Shown here one piece after another: positions 1 to 11,064 of a stretch of 64,000 nucleotides of DNA (the stretch's first letter is position 1; each line of letters opens with the position of its first letter). The notes below the pieces were generated by a model that was not told the DNA's origin, searched no databases, and saw only the letters and a list, made by a program, of their open reading frames with translations. A program made the position numbers and the translations under genes. Origin of the DNA: UBA6489 sp942490775. Its GTDB lineage: Bacteria > Patescibacteriota > Gracilibacteria > BD1-5 > UBA6164. The DNA is taken from positions 1 to 64,000 of the forward strand of contig CALNYL010000005.1 of NCBI GenBank assembly GCA_942490775.1, given 5' to 3'.

Positions 1-420
1 CAACTAAGCTCGTCTTTTAAGATTTTTTTGCTGAAATATCTACTTTCCTTGTACTTTCGTATCAATAGAGGGTTAAAGACAGCAACTTAGTTGCCCTTTT
101 CTTCATACGAAAAATACAATATTAAGTTAAGTAATTTATTTCAGCAAAACCATTATGTATATTTTCATTTTTTATGCAAATAAAATTTAATATTTTTTAA
201 GACTTTTTTAAAAATACACTTAATCTTTATCTATAATAAGCAATAATTTATTTTTTATTTTTTAAATAAAAAAATAGCTTACACCAACATTATAATCTTT
301 TTTAATTTAAATTAGAAAAATACATAGTTTATAGGTAAAATAATCATAAGCTATTTTTGTCACCACCTTAAACTCCTATCGTTATAAAAACTAAAATTAT
401 AAAATTAACAAAACAACACT
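1..420. other. Non-coding leader with nested inverted repeats
   Basis: I see no coding frame here. Positions 26-37 (TTTTGCTGAAAT) pair with 138-149, 55-62 (TTTCGTAT) pair with 105-112, and 82-94 form a small hairpin GCAAC-TTA-GTTGC. CAACTAAG at 1-8 could instead pair with 87-94. The nesting resembles a rod-like structured RNA of about 150 nt, or the remnant of a palindromic element. The remaining 150-420 stretch is A+T-rich, with TATAAT-like hexamers (for example near 287) that could serve the gene starting at 421. Confidence 0.35.
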
Positions 421-1593
421 ATGAAAAAAATCTTCTACATCATCCTCCTTTCCATCACACTAACCGCAAAAACCTTTGCAGTACCCCCACCAGACTTTAT
501 TCTACAAGTAATATCAAATCTATGAATATACTTTGCAATATCTCTCACCTTCATATGAGGCATTTTTTTTAGCTTCTACCACTACATAAAACAAAAACTA
601 CTAAAATATAAAAAGAAATTTGTATTTTCCTCAGTTTTGATTATCCTAGTATCATCCTTTAGTATTGCTTATATTTACGATGAATATCAGCAAAACCAGC
701 AAATAGAAAACTTTAGAAGAAGCCTATTCTCAATGAGTTGAACCCTAGACGAACAACAAATAAAAGAGTTTGAAAAATATATGGTATTTGAAGAAGGTTA
801 CCTAGACTCAATGAGAGAAAAAAATATTGAAGTATTAAATGATAATGAATTACAAAATTGTTCCTCTTTCTCCTTTGGAGGAGAAAGAATTCAAGATAGA
901 AGTCTTACCATAGAAGAAAAGAATTGTTTTAATAATTCAGAAGAAGAATATATATCAAATGAAGAACTAAAATCTAAAATAGACTCAGGAAAACAAGACT
1001 TTATAATACTAGATGCCAGAGAAGACACAGAAACAGAAATGTGAAAAATACCACAAAGTATTCATATCAGATTTGCAGACCTAAAGGATGGAAAACACAA
1101 AAAACTAGACAAAACTAAAAACATATATGTATACTGTCGGTCTTGAGTAAGAGGAAAAGAAGTATCCGAATACCTAAGACAAAAATGATTTAAAGCAAGA
1201 TATTTAAAAAAATGAGTATCCTTTTGGTACGGATTCTGAGGGGATTGGATTTGAGAAATAAAATTTGATAAAATTTATGGAGAAAAGCAGTACAAAAAAG
1301 TCTTTTCATCAAATGAACTTCAAACAACCGTTGAAAAATGAGCTATTTTAATTGACTCAAGATGAACAGAAAAACAAGAAGAAAACTATTTATCAGCAGC
1401 AATAGATCTCCCCCTTGTAGACCTACCAAAAAGTGAATGGGATAAATACATCAAAAAAATTCCCCAAAAATCAAAAATAATAGTCCTATGTGACAACTAT
1501 ACAAATTGTTTTTATGCTAAAATCATCTGAATAGAGTTAGAAAAAAGATGACACAGTTTTTTGTGAAGATACTCTTTAGCTTATAAAAACTAA
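421..1593 (+). CDS. Membrane-anchored tandem rhodanese-domain protein
   Basis: 390 residues when TGA is read as Gly. An N-terminal signal-like stretch and a second hydrophobic segment (about residues 30-47 and 64-82) suggest membrane anchoring. The first rhodanese domain (about 180-270) carries a CRSGVRGKE active loop of the C-x-x-G-x-R type. The second (about 295-385) has Cys in LCDNYTNC and lacks the classical Arg, so only the first looks catalytically standard. Rhodaneses transfer sulfane sulfur; no acceptor can be read from the context. The next gene starts 8 nt downstream, so they are probably co-transcribed. Residues around 148-161 (FSFGGERIQDRS) come from a palindromic repeat inserted between the anchor and the first domain. 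Confidence 0.85.
854..904 (+). repeat. Palindromic element family A, inside rhodanese gene
   Basis: Core CTTTCTCC-TTTG-GAGGAGAAAG, followed by AATTCAAGATAGA. The same core and tail recur elsewhere in the window. Here it is read in frame and encodes FSFGGERIQDRS, almost the same peptide as in the helicase gene at 32177. Confidence 0.8.
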
Positions 1594-1601
1594 GAAAAAT
1601 A

Positions 1602-3641
1602 ATGTGAAAAAAAGCAGATAACCTAAAAACCTTAAAAGAAAAAGGTTTTTTAGTTCCAGACTTTATAGAACTTGGAACAAATGATAATTTTGAAGAAAAA
1701 TTAAAAAAACTAGACCAAACAAAAAAATATGCAGTCAGGTCAAATATGCTCATAGAAGATTCTGAAAGCAGCTCCTTTGCAGGACAATTTAAAACACACT
1801 TAAACTTAAACTACTCAGAAATAATACCATCAATAAAAGATGTTATCTCAAATGCCAAAGATAAAAGATTACAAGAAAAACAAATCTCAGTAATTATCCA
1901 AGAATACATAACCCTAGACTATTCAGCAGTAGCATTTTCCAGAAACCCAAATTGAAGCTCTGAAATGCTAATAGAATACCACAAATGAATATGAGAAGAA
2001 ATAGTCTCTTGAAAAATTACACCCAAAAAAATTTGAATATACCATTTTGAAAAAAATTTTATAGATAAGTTTTGAGACCTAAAAGAAGCTATATGAGAAG
2101 ACTCAATAAATAACATCGTAGAAAATATAAAAGAAATAGAAAAAATATTTTCCTTTCCACAAGACATAGAATGGGGAATAAAATGAACACAAATTTATTT
2201 TTTACAATCAAGAAACATAACTAGTATAACGGAGAGCGATTTTAAAAACATAAAATTTATAGAAAAATTCATAGAAAAAGAGCCACAACAAAATTTCCTA
2301 TATGAAAAAAACGAAATATCAGAAATAATACCAAAAGTCTGAATATTCTCATTTTCACTATTAAAAAAAATTTACTGACCAAACTGACCAATATCAAAAT
2401 TCTATGAATCAAATTGACTAAAAATAACCCATGAAAAAATATTTAAAATAATAGGACACGAATTATTTATAGACAAAGAAGCAGAAATAAACAATATATT
2501 CCCAAGTATCACATACTTTAAACAAAAATATACCACAAAATTTGTTTTTTGAAGAGAATTTTTTAAAACAGTCAGAAACATATTTAAAATAAATATGATA
2601 AAATTTGATAAAAAGAAAACCCTAAAAAAAATTAAAAACATAATTACACATTTCCAAGAAATAGATATAAAAAAAGAAAAATTTGAAACAATCTTAGAAA
2701 AATTCTTAGAAAACTATGAAACAATATTTTACATAAACTACTTCTCACAAAAACACTTTGCAAAAAACGAAATCTACAAAAAAAAGTTTAATATAAACCT
2801 ATTTGATTTCCTAGAAAACAATCTAACAAAGAAAGACCAACTATCAGAAATAAAACATATTCTAAAAAAAATAGACTTCTCTCAGGTAAAATGAAACTCT
2901 CTAGATATACTAGACAACACAAACTTCAAAACTAATTTATTAGCTTCAGAAAATAAGAATAAATCTGCTCCTCTTTCTCCTGAGAAGGAGAAAGAATTTA
3001 AGATAGAGGTTTTTTCAGAAAAATTTAAAAAAATGAAATTCTGGGAAAAAAGATTTATCACAAAAAATATAGACTCATTCCAAATGTTTAGTGACCTGAG
3101 AGAAATATGAAGAATACTCACAGTATTAAATCTAGACATCATCAGAAAAAAACTAGAAAACATAGCTAATAAAAATTCACTAAACGAAGATTTGATTTAT
3201 TTTTCTAAACTCTCAGAAATTATAGAAAATGACTTTGAAAAACAAATATTAGCAAAGAGAAGAGATGACTTCAATACCCTTAGCAAATATAATTTTCAAA
3301 ATATAATATCAGATACCTGTATCTCAAAAGAAAACAGGGAAGTGGATATACTATCATCAGGAAAAATAACCTGAAAATTAGTAACACTAAAAGAGCTAGA
3401 AAATAACTATAACGAGAGGGAAAGATACATTCTTCACACAAAAACACTAAACCCAAGCCTAGTTCAATATTTTGATAAGATTGAATGAATAATTTCACAA
3501 AAAGGCTGAAACCTATCACACTTAGCAATTATGTGTAGGGAATACTGAAAAACCCTAGTAGTCTGTGATATAAATGAACTATCAATAAAACTCTGAGATT
3601 TCTTAGAAATAAATGAAGACTGAGTAAAATTAAGATTTTAG
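1602..3641 (+). CDS. PEP-synthase/rifampin-phosphotransferase-like protein
   Basis: 679 residues. The N-terminal third matches the PEP synthase/PPDK ATP-grasp domain: AVRSNMLIEDSESSSFAGQF corresponds to the usual RSSATAEDLxxxSFAGQ, and an IQEYITLDYSAVAFSRNP segment follows. The C-terminal end has the swivelling phosphohistidine domain, GGNLSHLAIMCREYGK, with the catalytic His. The PEP/pyruvate-binding TIM barrel of true PEP synthase is absent, so the domain order resembles rifampin phosphotransferase (ATP-grasp, variable middle, His domain). The substrate is unknown; a role in carbon flux or in phosphorylating a small molecule are both possible. A family A palindrome lies at residues about 455-470. 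It ends in TAG. It is probably in an operon with the rhodanese. Confidence 0.8.
2966..3010 (+). repeat. Palindromic element family A, inside PEP-synthase-like gene
   Basis: CTCTTTCTCC-TGAGA-AGGAGAAAGA, then ATTTAAGATAGAGG. It is in frame in the host gene but in a different frame from the copies at 854 and 32177, here giving APLSPEKEKEFKIE. Confidence 0.8.
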
Positions 3642-3652
3642 AAACCAAAAAT

Positions 3653-3688
3653 AAAAAGCATATTTTTTAAAAATATGCTTTTTATTTT
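3653..3688 (+). terminator. Rho-independent terminator
   Basis: Stem AAAAAGCATATTT / AAATATGCTTTTT followed by a T-rich tail, 11 bp after the stop of the PEP-synthase-like gene. It could also serve the convergent TelA gene. Confidence 0.8.
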
Positions 3689-3699
3689 AACTAAATTAC

Positions 3700-3755
3700 A
3701 AAATTGTAACCTTCTTTCTTTTAGTATTAAAGGAAAGGATTCAGGTATATATTAT
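3700..3755 (+). repeat. Palindromic element family A (intergenic)
   Basis: TTGTAACCTTCTTTCTTTT...AAAGGAAAGGATTCAGGTAT. It shares the TTGTAgCCTCTTTC start and GATTCA tail with the other family A copies. Confidence 0.7.
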
Positions 3756-3762
3756 AAAAAAA

Positions 3763-4872
3763 TTACCCATTCAACTCCTCAGCCAACTCCTCTTGATTTT
3801 TAGCCGACAAAACCTTTACATCATCAAGCTTTTTCTTAGCATCAGCAAACATCTCCTTCTCAGCCTTAGCCTGAGAATCAATCTCCCTCCTATAAGAATC
3901 AATCTGATCAAAATGATTTTTAAGCTTAGTAACATTCTCAACAAAAACAGAAGCAGATAAAACAGGTTTAGAAGCCAATTCCTCAGACCTCCTAGAAGAC
4001 TCAATAGCCTTATCAGTCAACTCCGAAGACATCTTATCAATAGTGGAACCCATAACATCTATAGCCTTCATACTAGCATCAAGAGCCTTTTGTGAACTAG
4101 TCTCAATCAAAGCAGTAGAAAGCAAAGTCTTGAAAATAGGACGAGAAGAAGTCATAGCAATAGACAATTTAGAAGCACTATCCAACCTCATAAGTAACCT
4201 CTTTCTAGCCATCTCTAAATTACCAATCAAAACAACCAAATTAGATAAAAAATAATCAACATTTCTAAGAAACATATCATACTTCATCTTTTCATTCTCA
4301 TCACTCACTTCCTCCGCTGTCTTTTTAAACTCCTCTAACTTCTCCTGAAGAAAATCCTTATAAGCAACAACCTTTCATAAATTAGCATCAATTCACTCCA
4401 AAAATTTCTTTTGCATATCAATAGATATATTCAAAGAAGCACCAGCCTGATCAAAACCAGAAAAAATAATTTGAATCTTTCACTCTATTCACTTCATATT
4501 AAACTTAGCATCATCCCATTTTTTATCAATACTCATAGCCAAGTTCTTTATAAGAGGTATAGACTTAGCAATTTTCATAAAAGTCCCATCATTATCTATT
4601 ATATCCCTATAAACCACCTGAACCTCACCATTCATCTTATCAAGCTCATCAGATATACTCATAATAGGATCCTTATCAATAACCTTAGCAGTCTCAGAAA
4701 TAATAGAATCCAAAGGAGCAGTTATCTTCTCTCACAATGTCCTAAAATCCTTAGAAGTAGTAAAAGTCTCTTCTATTTCTCTTCTATCCTCCTTTGATAA
4801 AGACACAACTTTAGTATCCTGAACCAAAAGCTTCTTATCCGCCTCATCTTTTTTGATAGTTTTTGTAGTCAT
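3763..4872 (-). CDS. telA: TelA/KlaA-like toxic anion resistance family protein
   Basis: 369 residues, starting MTTKTIKKDEADKK. Largely helical with heptad-like spacing and no membrane segment. The pattern of the TelA family is visible: a DELDKMNGEVQVVYRDIIDND segment, then FMKIAKSIPLIKNLAMSIDK and a C-terminal long coiled coil. TelA proteins are linked to tellurite and cell-envelope stress, but their biochemical role is unsettled, so the resistance label should be read as a family name. TGA occurs as Gly within conserved stretches (for example KGIEGKIQIIFSGFDQAG). It stands alone, convergent with the PEP-synthase-like gene and divergent from rsmG. Confidence 0.75.
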
Positions 4873-4994
4873 AATTAAATTAAGTTAAAAAAATAAACGG
4901 ACATAGTATATCATATTTTTTTTATATGCAAAAAATAAATCTCTTGAATAATAGACGAAAAAAGATATTATATTTTAGTATAAAATAACACTTT

Positions 4995-5052
4995 AATAAT
5001 CCATACTTGAATCCCTTACTTTACATAAAGGAAAGGGGCTATAATTTAAAAA
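4995..5052 (-). repeat. Palindromic element family A, reverse orientation
   Basis: Reads on the minus strand as AGCCCCTTTCCTTTATG...GGGATTCAAGTATGGAT, matching the variant at 12503. It lies just upstream of rsmG. Confidence 0.65.
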
Positions 5053-5061
5053 ACTAAAACA

Positions 5062-5754
5062 ATGCAAAAACAATTTAAAAAATATGACATAGACCTATCT
5101 AGTGAAGAACTAGAAAAATTTGAAACATTTTTAAAAATATTCAAAGAAAAAAATAGTCAAATAAACCTATCAGCAATCAGAGAAGACGAAGCCATAATAG
5201 AAAAGCATTTCGTTGACTCTGTTATCTTAAATATATTTTTGGAGTTTAATAAAAAAACTAAAATAGCAGACCTGTGAACATGATGATGATTTCCTTGAAT
5301 CCCATTAGCCATAGTTAACCCCAAAGCCCAGTTTACACTAATAGACTCAGTATGAAAAAAACTAAAAGCAGTAGAAGAATTTTCAAAAGAACTAAAACTC
5401 AATAACATAGAAACTCTAAATTGAAGAGCAGAAGAAATATGAAGAAATCCAAAGTACAGAGGACAATTTGATTTTGTCGTAAGTAGAGCAGTCTCTTTTC
5501 TACCAACATTACTTGAATATGCTATCCCTCTACTTAAAGTATGAGGAATATTTGCCGCATATAAGCTTGATGACAAAGAAGAATTAAAATCTTCTAAAAA
5601 AGCCATAACAAGACTATGAGCCAAGATATTCAAAATAAAAAACTATAAAATGTGAGATCAAAAAAGGACAATAATATTGATAGAAAAAAAGTTTGAAACT
5701 CATAAAAAATATCCAAGAAAAGTATGAGAACCACTTAAAAATCCAATAATTTAA
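5062..5754 (+). CDS. rsmG: 16S rRNA (guanine-N7) methyltransferase RsmG
   Basis: 230 residues, the usual RsmG/GidB length. The SAM-binding loop reads IADLGTGGGFPGIPLAI, with two of its glycines encoded by TGA. Other family landmarks are the N-terminal INLSAIREDEAIIEKHFVDS (usual NLTaiRdpeeil.rHilDS) and FDFVVSRAVSFLPTLLEYA. It methylates G527 of 16S rRNA. The UGA positions in this highly conserved loop are among the clearest evidence for glycine recoding here. It is monocistronic and divergent from the TelA-like gene. Confidence 0.95.
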
Positions 5755-6010
5755 ACCATAAAAAACTTTTTTAACACAATCTACAACAAACATGTGAAAT
5801 AAAAATAAAAATGTTGTAAGATTTTTAAAAATAAAAATGTCGTAAAAAGTTTATTTTGGTAAAAAGTTCATTGGATATTTCCAACGATAGATATTTCCAA
5901 TGATGCACAAAATGTATTATACTCTCTATAATATGAGAACTTAAAATATTAGACATATAAACCACTTTAGTGTAAAATATTAGTAAAATAATATTTTACA
6001 CCTCTTTTGT
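5755..6010. promoter_or_regulatory. Intergenic region with direct and inverted repeats
   Basis: Contains two near copies of AATAAAAATGTTGTAA/AATAAAAATGTCGTAA, two of GATATTTCCAACGAT/GATATTTCCAATGAT, and a 13-bp inverted repeat GTGTAAAATATTA at 5970-6001 ending ten bases before the next start codon. The last could be an operator or a leader hairpin of the transglutaminase-like gene. Confidence 0.4.
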
Positions 6011-7753
6011 ATGAAAAAAATTCTATTTATAATCCTAGTTTTAATAATACCGTTTAAAACTACATTTGCCACAAATATAAATATAAATAACATAAAAAAC
6101 CAAGAAACACACAAGTTATTTATATCAAAACTAGAAAAGAAATACTCAGACGACAAACAACTAATATACCTAGAAAAATTAAATAAAAAACTAAATGAAG
6201 TAGTCTCAATAAAAAAACTCACAGATGAAAAACAAGACTTTGTAGAAGACATATTAAAACTAAACAATGAAAAAATATTTGAAATAAACCTAAAAGAGAA
6301 AAAAGATACAAAACAACAAGAATTCAAAGAACAATTATACATAAAAAAACTACAAAAAACTCTAAAAAATTCACCTGATACATTTGTAAACAACATACTA
6401 TCAAATAAAATCAAACTAATAACAGTTAACGATAAAATGGACTTTATAGAAGAAAACAAAATAAAGAGAATAGTCTTTACAAAATACTATGACCTAAATG
6501 AAAACAACTATAAAAAATTCTCAAACAAAAGCTGATACATTATAAATAAATCTTGAACAGATATCTTTTGGTTTATAGAAAATTACTCATTTGAAGAAAA
6601 AATACCATACTCAGAAATCTCAAACCATCTAAAACTTTCTTTAAATAGTTCCACAAACTTCTCTCTAGAAGGGGAGAATTACTATATTTATGATTTTGAG
6701 AACTATAGCTACATAAAAGACGGTTACTGAGTTTATTTATCTGACCTAGAATCAGCATTTTGAGACCTAAAACAAGTTATAACATATCAAGACGATACTT
6801 GATCATACAAATTTATAAACAAATATCAAAAAGTAAAACTAATAAAATCAGACCTAATATTTTGAGTCACAGATAAAATAAAATTTTTAGAATACCTAAT
6901 AGACGACAAAAAAAACTTATCAGAAGACACAGACCAATTATTTGAAAATCTAAAAGAAATAACCATAAACCTAACAAACTGAAAAAAAAAATCAGAAAAA
7001 ATAAAAAACATATATGCCTACATACTAGAAAATGTAGAATACCCAAAAAAGTTTTCTCTTGATGACGATAAAATATACTCATGAATACTAACTTACCAAA
7101 ATAAATCCTGAGTATGTTTATGATACACAAAACTCATGTCCTATATGCTTATGTTTGCAGGAGTACAAAACTCAGTTATGATAAAATGAAATGTAATAGA
7201 TGCACAAGACTTTCCAAATATAGGACATGTATGGTTAAGAATCGGAGAATACTATTATGACCCAACCTTTGATGACCCAATATGAACAAATAATACAAAA
7301 GACTTCTCACAATATAAATACTATAAACTACCTTATGACATAATGTATACAAACAGATACACATATAGAAGCCTTCCAAATAGCTTAAAAACCGAAACAA
7401 TAGAATATAGAAAAGACCTAGTTAATAAAAATTTATTTGAACTAGTTACAAAATACGAAAACGAAGATTATTTATTACTAAGACCTCTGAAATTCAAAAA
7501 GCAAAACAACATACCATACGACGAAGAAATAAAAGTAGAACATCTAAAAAACATAATAGAATACTGAAAAGTAGATAACTTTACATTTAAAGGAAAAAGC
7601 ATAAAAAAACTGATGTATTTTTCTATAAACCAAAATAATATTTCAGCAATACTAGAACAATCAGAATATAATCTAGAATGATACTACTTATTTAAATGGA
7701 AACTAGAAGACTGAAGCTACGAATATAGACTAGCCTACGATGTAGAATTTTAA
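6011..7753 (+). CDS. Exported transglutaminase-like cysteine protease-fold protein
   Basis: 580 residues with a signal peptide (MKKILFIILVLIIPFKTTFA). After a charged, helical N-terminal half, a transglutaminase-like core lies at about 360-425: SGVCLGYTKLMSYMLMFAGV (Cys), GHVWLRIGEYYY (His) and DPTFDDP (Asp), in the expected C-H-D order. Proteins of this type act in the cell envelope as proteases, amidases or structural domains; the substrate cannot be inferred. No membrane anchor follows the signal peptide. The TGA of KSGVCLGY lies right at the catalytic Cys. Confidence 0.8.
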
Positions 7754-7775
7754 TAAAAACAAAAGGCTAAAACTA

Positions 7776-7835
7776 TAAAATAATAATAAAACGAGGTTTT
7801 AGCAATCTTTTATACCAAACATTTAGAAAAAAGTT
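7776..7835 (+). repeat. Direct repeat, left copy flanking Fic/methyltransferase pair
   Basis: AAAATAATAATAAAACGAGG, then TTTTAGCAATCTTTTATACC and an A-rich run. A close copy lies at 10200-10263. This copy overlaps the 3' end of the Fic gene. Confidence 0.6.
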
Positions 7836-9324
7836 TATTTATTTCTTCCAGAATATCCCTACTAACTCACCTCTTTTCTAAAATTTTAAATTTATTCTTA
7901 CTCAACTCTCAATTATTCTCAATCAAATTCTTAGTAATAAAAGACACATTATTTGAAGAAATATTATAACTTGAATCAATCAAAGTATAAACCTTATGAA
8001 ACCTATAAATATATTCAAGCTCTCTCTTGTAATCAATATTTATACTATCCTCTAAAACACCATAAAAATAATTTAAAATATCAGTAAAATCCAAATTTCT
8101 ATAAACCATAGAAGTATCATTTAAAACCTCTATATCACCATCATTTTTTTCATCATAATCTATGAAATCCAATAATACACCTGAAATCTCCTCAAGTTGT
8201 TTATAATAAACATCCTTATTAAGAGCAATATAAGCACTCACAGGCAATATAATCTTATTATCTCATATAACTCACACTCAACTATTCAATAAACTATACT
8301 GAAGTAAAAATCTAGAAGTTCTACCATTTCAATCCAGAAAAGGATGAATAAGTACAAACTGAGTAGAAAGAATAGAAGCCAAGACTAAATAATTTAAACT
8401 ATCTTTATTTTTATTATAAAAATACAATAATGCCTCCATAAGTTTTTCCACATCTTCACTTTTAGGAGGAATATAATCTATTATATTCTCTCACATCATT
8501 CAGTTTCAAGATCAAATATAGTTTTGAGAATTTCTATAACTAGATAAATTATCAGAATAAATTGTATTATAATAATTTACTAAATCATCTCATCTTAATT
8601 CACCCTTTATAGGAATATTAGAAATTAATTTTAAAAATCACCTATTTTTACTCTGATGAAACTTTTCACCCTCTATTTCCAAACTCCCTTTAGTCTCTTT
8701 CGTATACAAATAATTTATAGCCTTCTCTATAATCTTTGAATCAAACTCATTATTTATATTCTCTAAACTCTTATTAAAATCACAAGAAAATATTTCTTTT
8801 CTAAGTTTATTTTTAAAAATCATAGGATTAAACTCTCAAGTCCTTCATAAACTATTATCTATAATTTTATATTTTTTATTAACATCTCAATTACTTTCAC
8901 TCGTTAAAAAAATATTTTCACTCAAAAGATTCACATTAGACTTTTTTACTATAAAACAATCTCACAAATCAATATCTATTTTCAAATAAACCTCCATCAA
9001 AAATCATATTCTCCTCAAAAACTCTGAATTTGGTTTATTTTGTAAGTTTTCAATAAATTCTCTCAAATCAATTGTTTTAAGTATCTCAACCAAAATAAAT
9101 CAATTCAAACTAAAAAAAACTTCCTCAAAGTTTTTTAGCAAAAAAATACAATTATGTAAAGAACTACTTAATATTTCCTCATTATTATATGAATAATAAC
9201 GAACATTATCATTATTATTCTTTTTATATGAACTAAATACCGTATCAAAACTCAAATGAATATTTTTTATTCATAAAACTCTCCTATAATATGAAAGTCC
9301 TATATATTTTTGATTATTCTGCAT
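7810..9324 (-). CDS. Fic-domain protein (putative AMPylase)
   Basis: 504 residues. It has a complete Fic motif HPFLDGNGRTSR (the first Gly is TGA) in the middle of the protein, and upstream an SLEIEG sequence fitting the (S/T)xxxE(G/N) inhibitory helix of autoinhibited Fic proteins. Fic enzymes transfer AMP or related groups to protein Ser/Thr/Tyr side chains. The layout fits a Fic/DUF4172-like class II architecture with a C-terminal helical region that may be a winged helix. No antitoxin-like small partner is adjacent, consistent with intramolecular inhibition. It is bracketed with the methyltransferase by a direct repeat. Confidence 0.9.
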
Positions 9325-9638
9325 AATTTTATTTATTAAATCATCACACTTTGTATAGTGATAGTTCGTTAACAGAGAGTTTTACCCCTTTTGAAAATTA
9401 ATTTATATAAAACCTCATTAAAATAATTATACTTTTTTTTAGTAGAAAACAAGTTTTTATACTTTTATTATAATTTTTTATAGAAAATACACTTTTTTCA
9501 AAGAAAAATAAATATTCTAAACTTTTTTATGGTTTTATCGTAAAATAATTTTGAAAAATCTAAACAAATCTATTATACTTAAAAAAGAGTTTAGTTTACA
9601 AAATAACTGCTTTTGTAGAATATAAAAATAATAACCAT
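9325..9638. promoter_or_regulatory. Divergent intergenic region
   Basis: About 310 bp of A+T-rich DNA between the divergent Fic and methyltransferase genes. It presumably holds both promoters; I see no strong repeat or hairpin. Confidence 0.4.
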
Positions 9639-10160
9639 ATGCTATACCTAGAAATACTACTTTTTATAATTATTATGACAACAATGTTATCCTTTATATC
9701 ACTAGCACCTTGGGTACCAACCAAGAAAAAGGACCTAATAAGGATAAACAAAATACTAAAACTAAAAAAATGAGAAAAATTTTTAGAAATGTGATGCTGA
9801 ACAGCAAAAGTATGTTTATACATAGCAAAAAATAACCCAGATTCACAAATAATCTGAATAGAATTATCACCACTATTCTATACTATATCAAAAATTAAAA
9901 TATTTCTAAGCAGAACTAAAAACATAAATATAATCTATGGAAATGCCTTAAAACTAAATCTAGAAAACTATAATATTATATATATCTTTGGCTTACCAGA
10001 AACAATAACTAAAAAAGTATTTCCAAAAATTAGTAAAATAAAAAATAAGAACTTTCGTCTTATTTCCTATTGTTTCAAAATGACAAATGATTATTTCAAA
10101 GAAACCAAACACAAAACAGAAAACAGATTTGCAATATATGAGTATAAATCTTCTATATAA
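9639..10160 (+). CDS. Membrane-anchored class I SAM methyltransferase
   Basis: 173 residues. An N-terminal hydrophobic helix (LEILLFIIIMTTMLSFISLA) precedes a SAM-binding motif FLEMGCGTAKVCLYIAKN with acidic IIGIELSP at the end of strand 2. Two of the glycines in motif I are TGA. Later motifs are weak, as is usual for small CPR methyltransferases. A single transmembrane helix suggests a lipid-soluble or membrane-associated substrate, which is an inference. It is divergent from the Fic gene. Confidence 0.75.
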
Positions 10161-10199
10161 GAATAAAGCTTTAATAAGACCATAAAGGTAAGAGACTAG

Positions 10200-10263
10200 A
10201 AAAATAATAATTAAGCGAGGTGTTAGTAATCTTTTATACCAAAGATTATTTGTAAAAAAAGTT
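10200..10263 (+). repeat. Direct repeat, right copy
   Basis: AAAATAATAATTAAGCGAGG, then TGTTAGTAATCTTTTATACC and AAAAAAAGTT. It matches the copy at 7776-7835 with a few differences, about 2.4 kb away. Confidence 0.6.
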
Positions 10264-10311
10264 GCTCATCAAGTGTATTATTATTTCTCTAAGCTACTAT
10301 ACAAAATAAAG

Positions 10312-10929
10312 TTATCTAACTACCTCCTCCAAAAATCTACTTATAAATCTCTTTAACTCTTCATAGTCATTCGCTATATCTATTTCAGGAAAAGCATCAG
10401 TAGCCTTTTTTCAAGGCTGAAAAAAACAACCATAATCAGCTTCCTTTAGCATTCCAGTATCATTGAAAGAATCTCAAGTTGCAAATGTTCTAAAATTTAG
10501 TTCCTTAAACTTCTTTACCGCCTCAGTTTTTTGATCTTCTATTCTGTGAGAATAATCAACTATTCTATCATTTACAATTTTGAAATTATGACAAAAAATA
10601 GTAGGATTTCATAGCTTTCTAACAAAAGGCTTTCATAATTCTATAAAAGTATCTGAAAGAATTATCACTTCCATCCTATCCCTTGCCCAATTAAGAAAAT
10701 CCAAAGCTCAAGGAAGCAAATCCACTTTAGACAATATCTCCTGAATTCTACTATAAGTTATATTATTTTCATTTAGATACTTTAATCTATGCTCCATTAA
10801 CTTTTTATTATCATCAATATCTTTTGTCGTAAGCATAAGCTCCTCCACATTTGCCTCTTTTGCCACAGATTGCCAAAGCTCTGGAGTAAGTACGGATTCC
10901 ATATCTATACATAATATTGTTTGTGTCAT
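10312..10929 (-). CDS. thrH: ThrH-like phosphoserine phosphatase/homoserine phosphotransferase
   Basis: 205 residues, the length of Pseudomonas ThrH. It shares the ThrH-specific opening CIDMES..TPELW (nucleophile Asp, second acidic Glu instead of Asp), TTKDIDDNKKLMEHRLKYL, VIILSDTF (HAD motif II, Ser) and GDSFNDTGML (motif IV). ThrH can dephosphorylate phosphoserine and move the phosphate to homoserine; which activity matters here is unknown. It lies downstream of an aminotransferase on the same strand, with a family A palindrome between them. Confidence 0.9.
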
Positions 10930-10961
10930 AAAATATTTTTTAGTATAATAAAATAACTACA

Positions 10962-11010
10962 GAATTGTAGCCTCTTTCCCCTGAGAAGGAGAGAGAATTT
11001 AGAGAGAAAT
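10962..11010 (+). repeat. Palindromic element family A (intergenic)
   Basis: AATTGTAGCCTCTTTCCCC, TGAGA loop, AGGAGAGAGAATTTAGAGA. It lies between thrH and the aminotransferase gene. Confidence 0.75.
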
Positions 11011-11064
11011 TTTCTATTTTTCAAGACAAAAAACTTTTTGTCTTTTTTATACTTTCAAGGATGA

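Noticed and set aside
4411..4797. Open frame on the plus strand over the TelA-like gene
   Set aside because: It has no recognisable protein pattern and lies antisense to a conserved family member.
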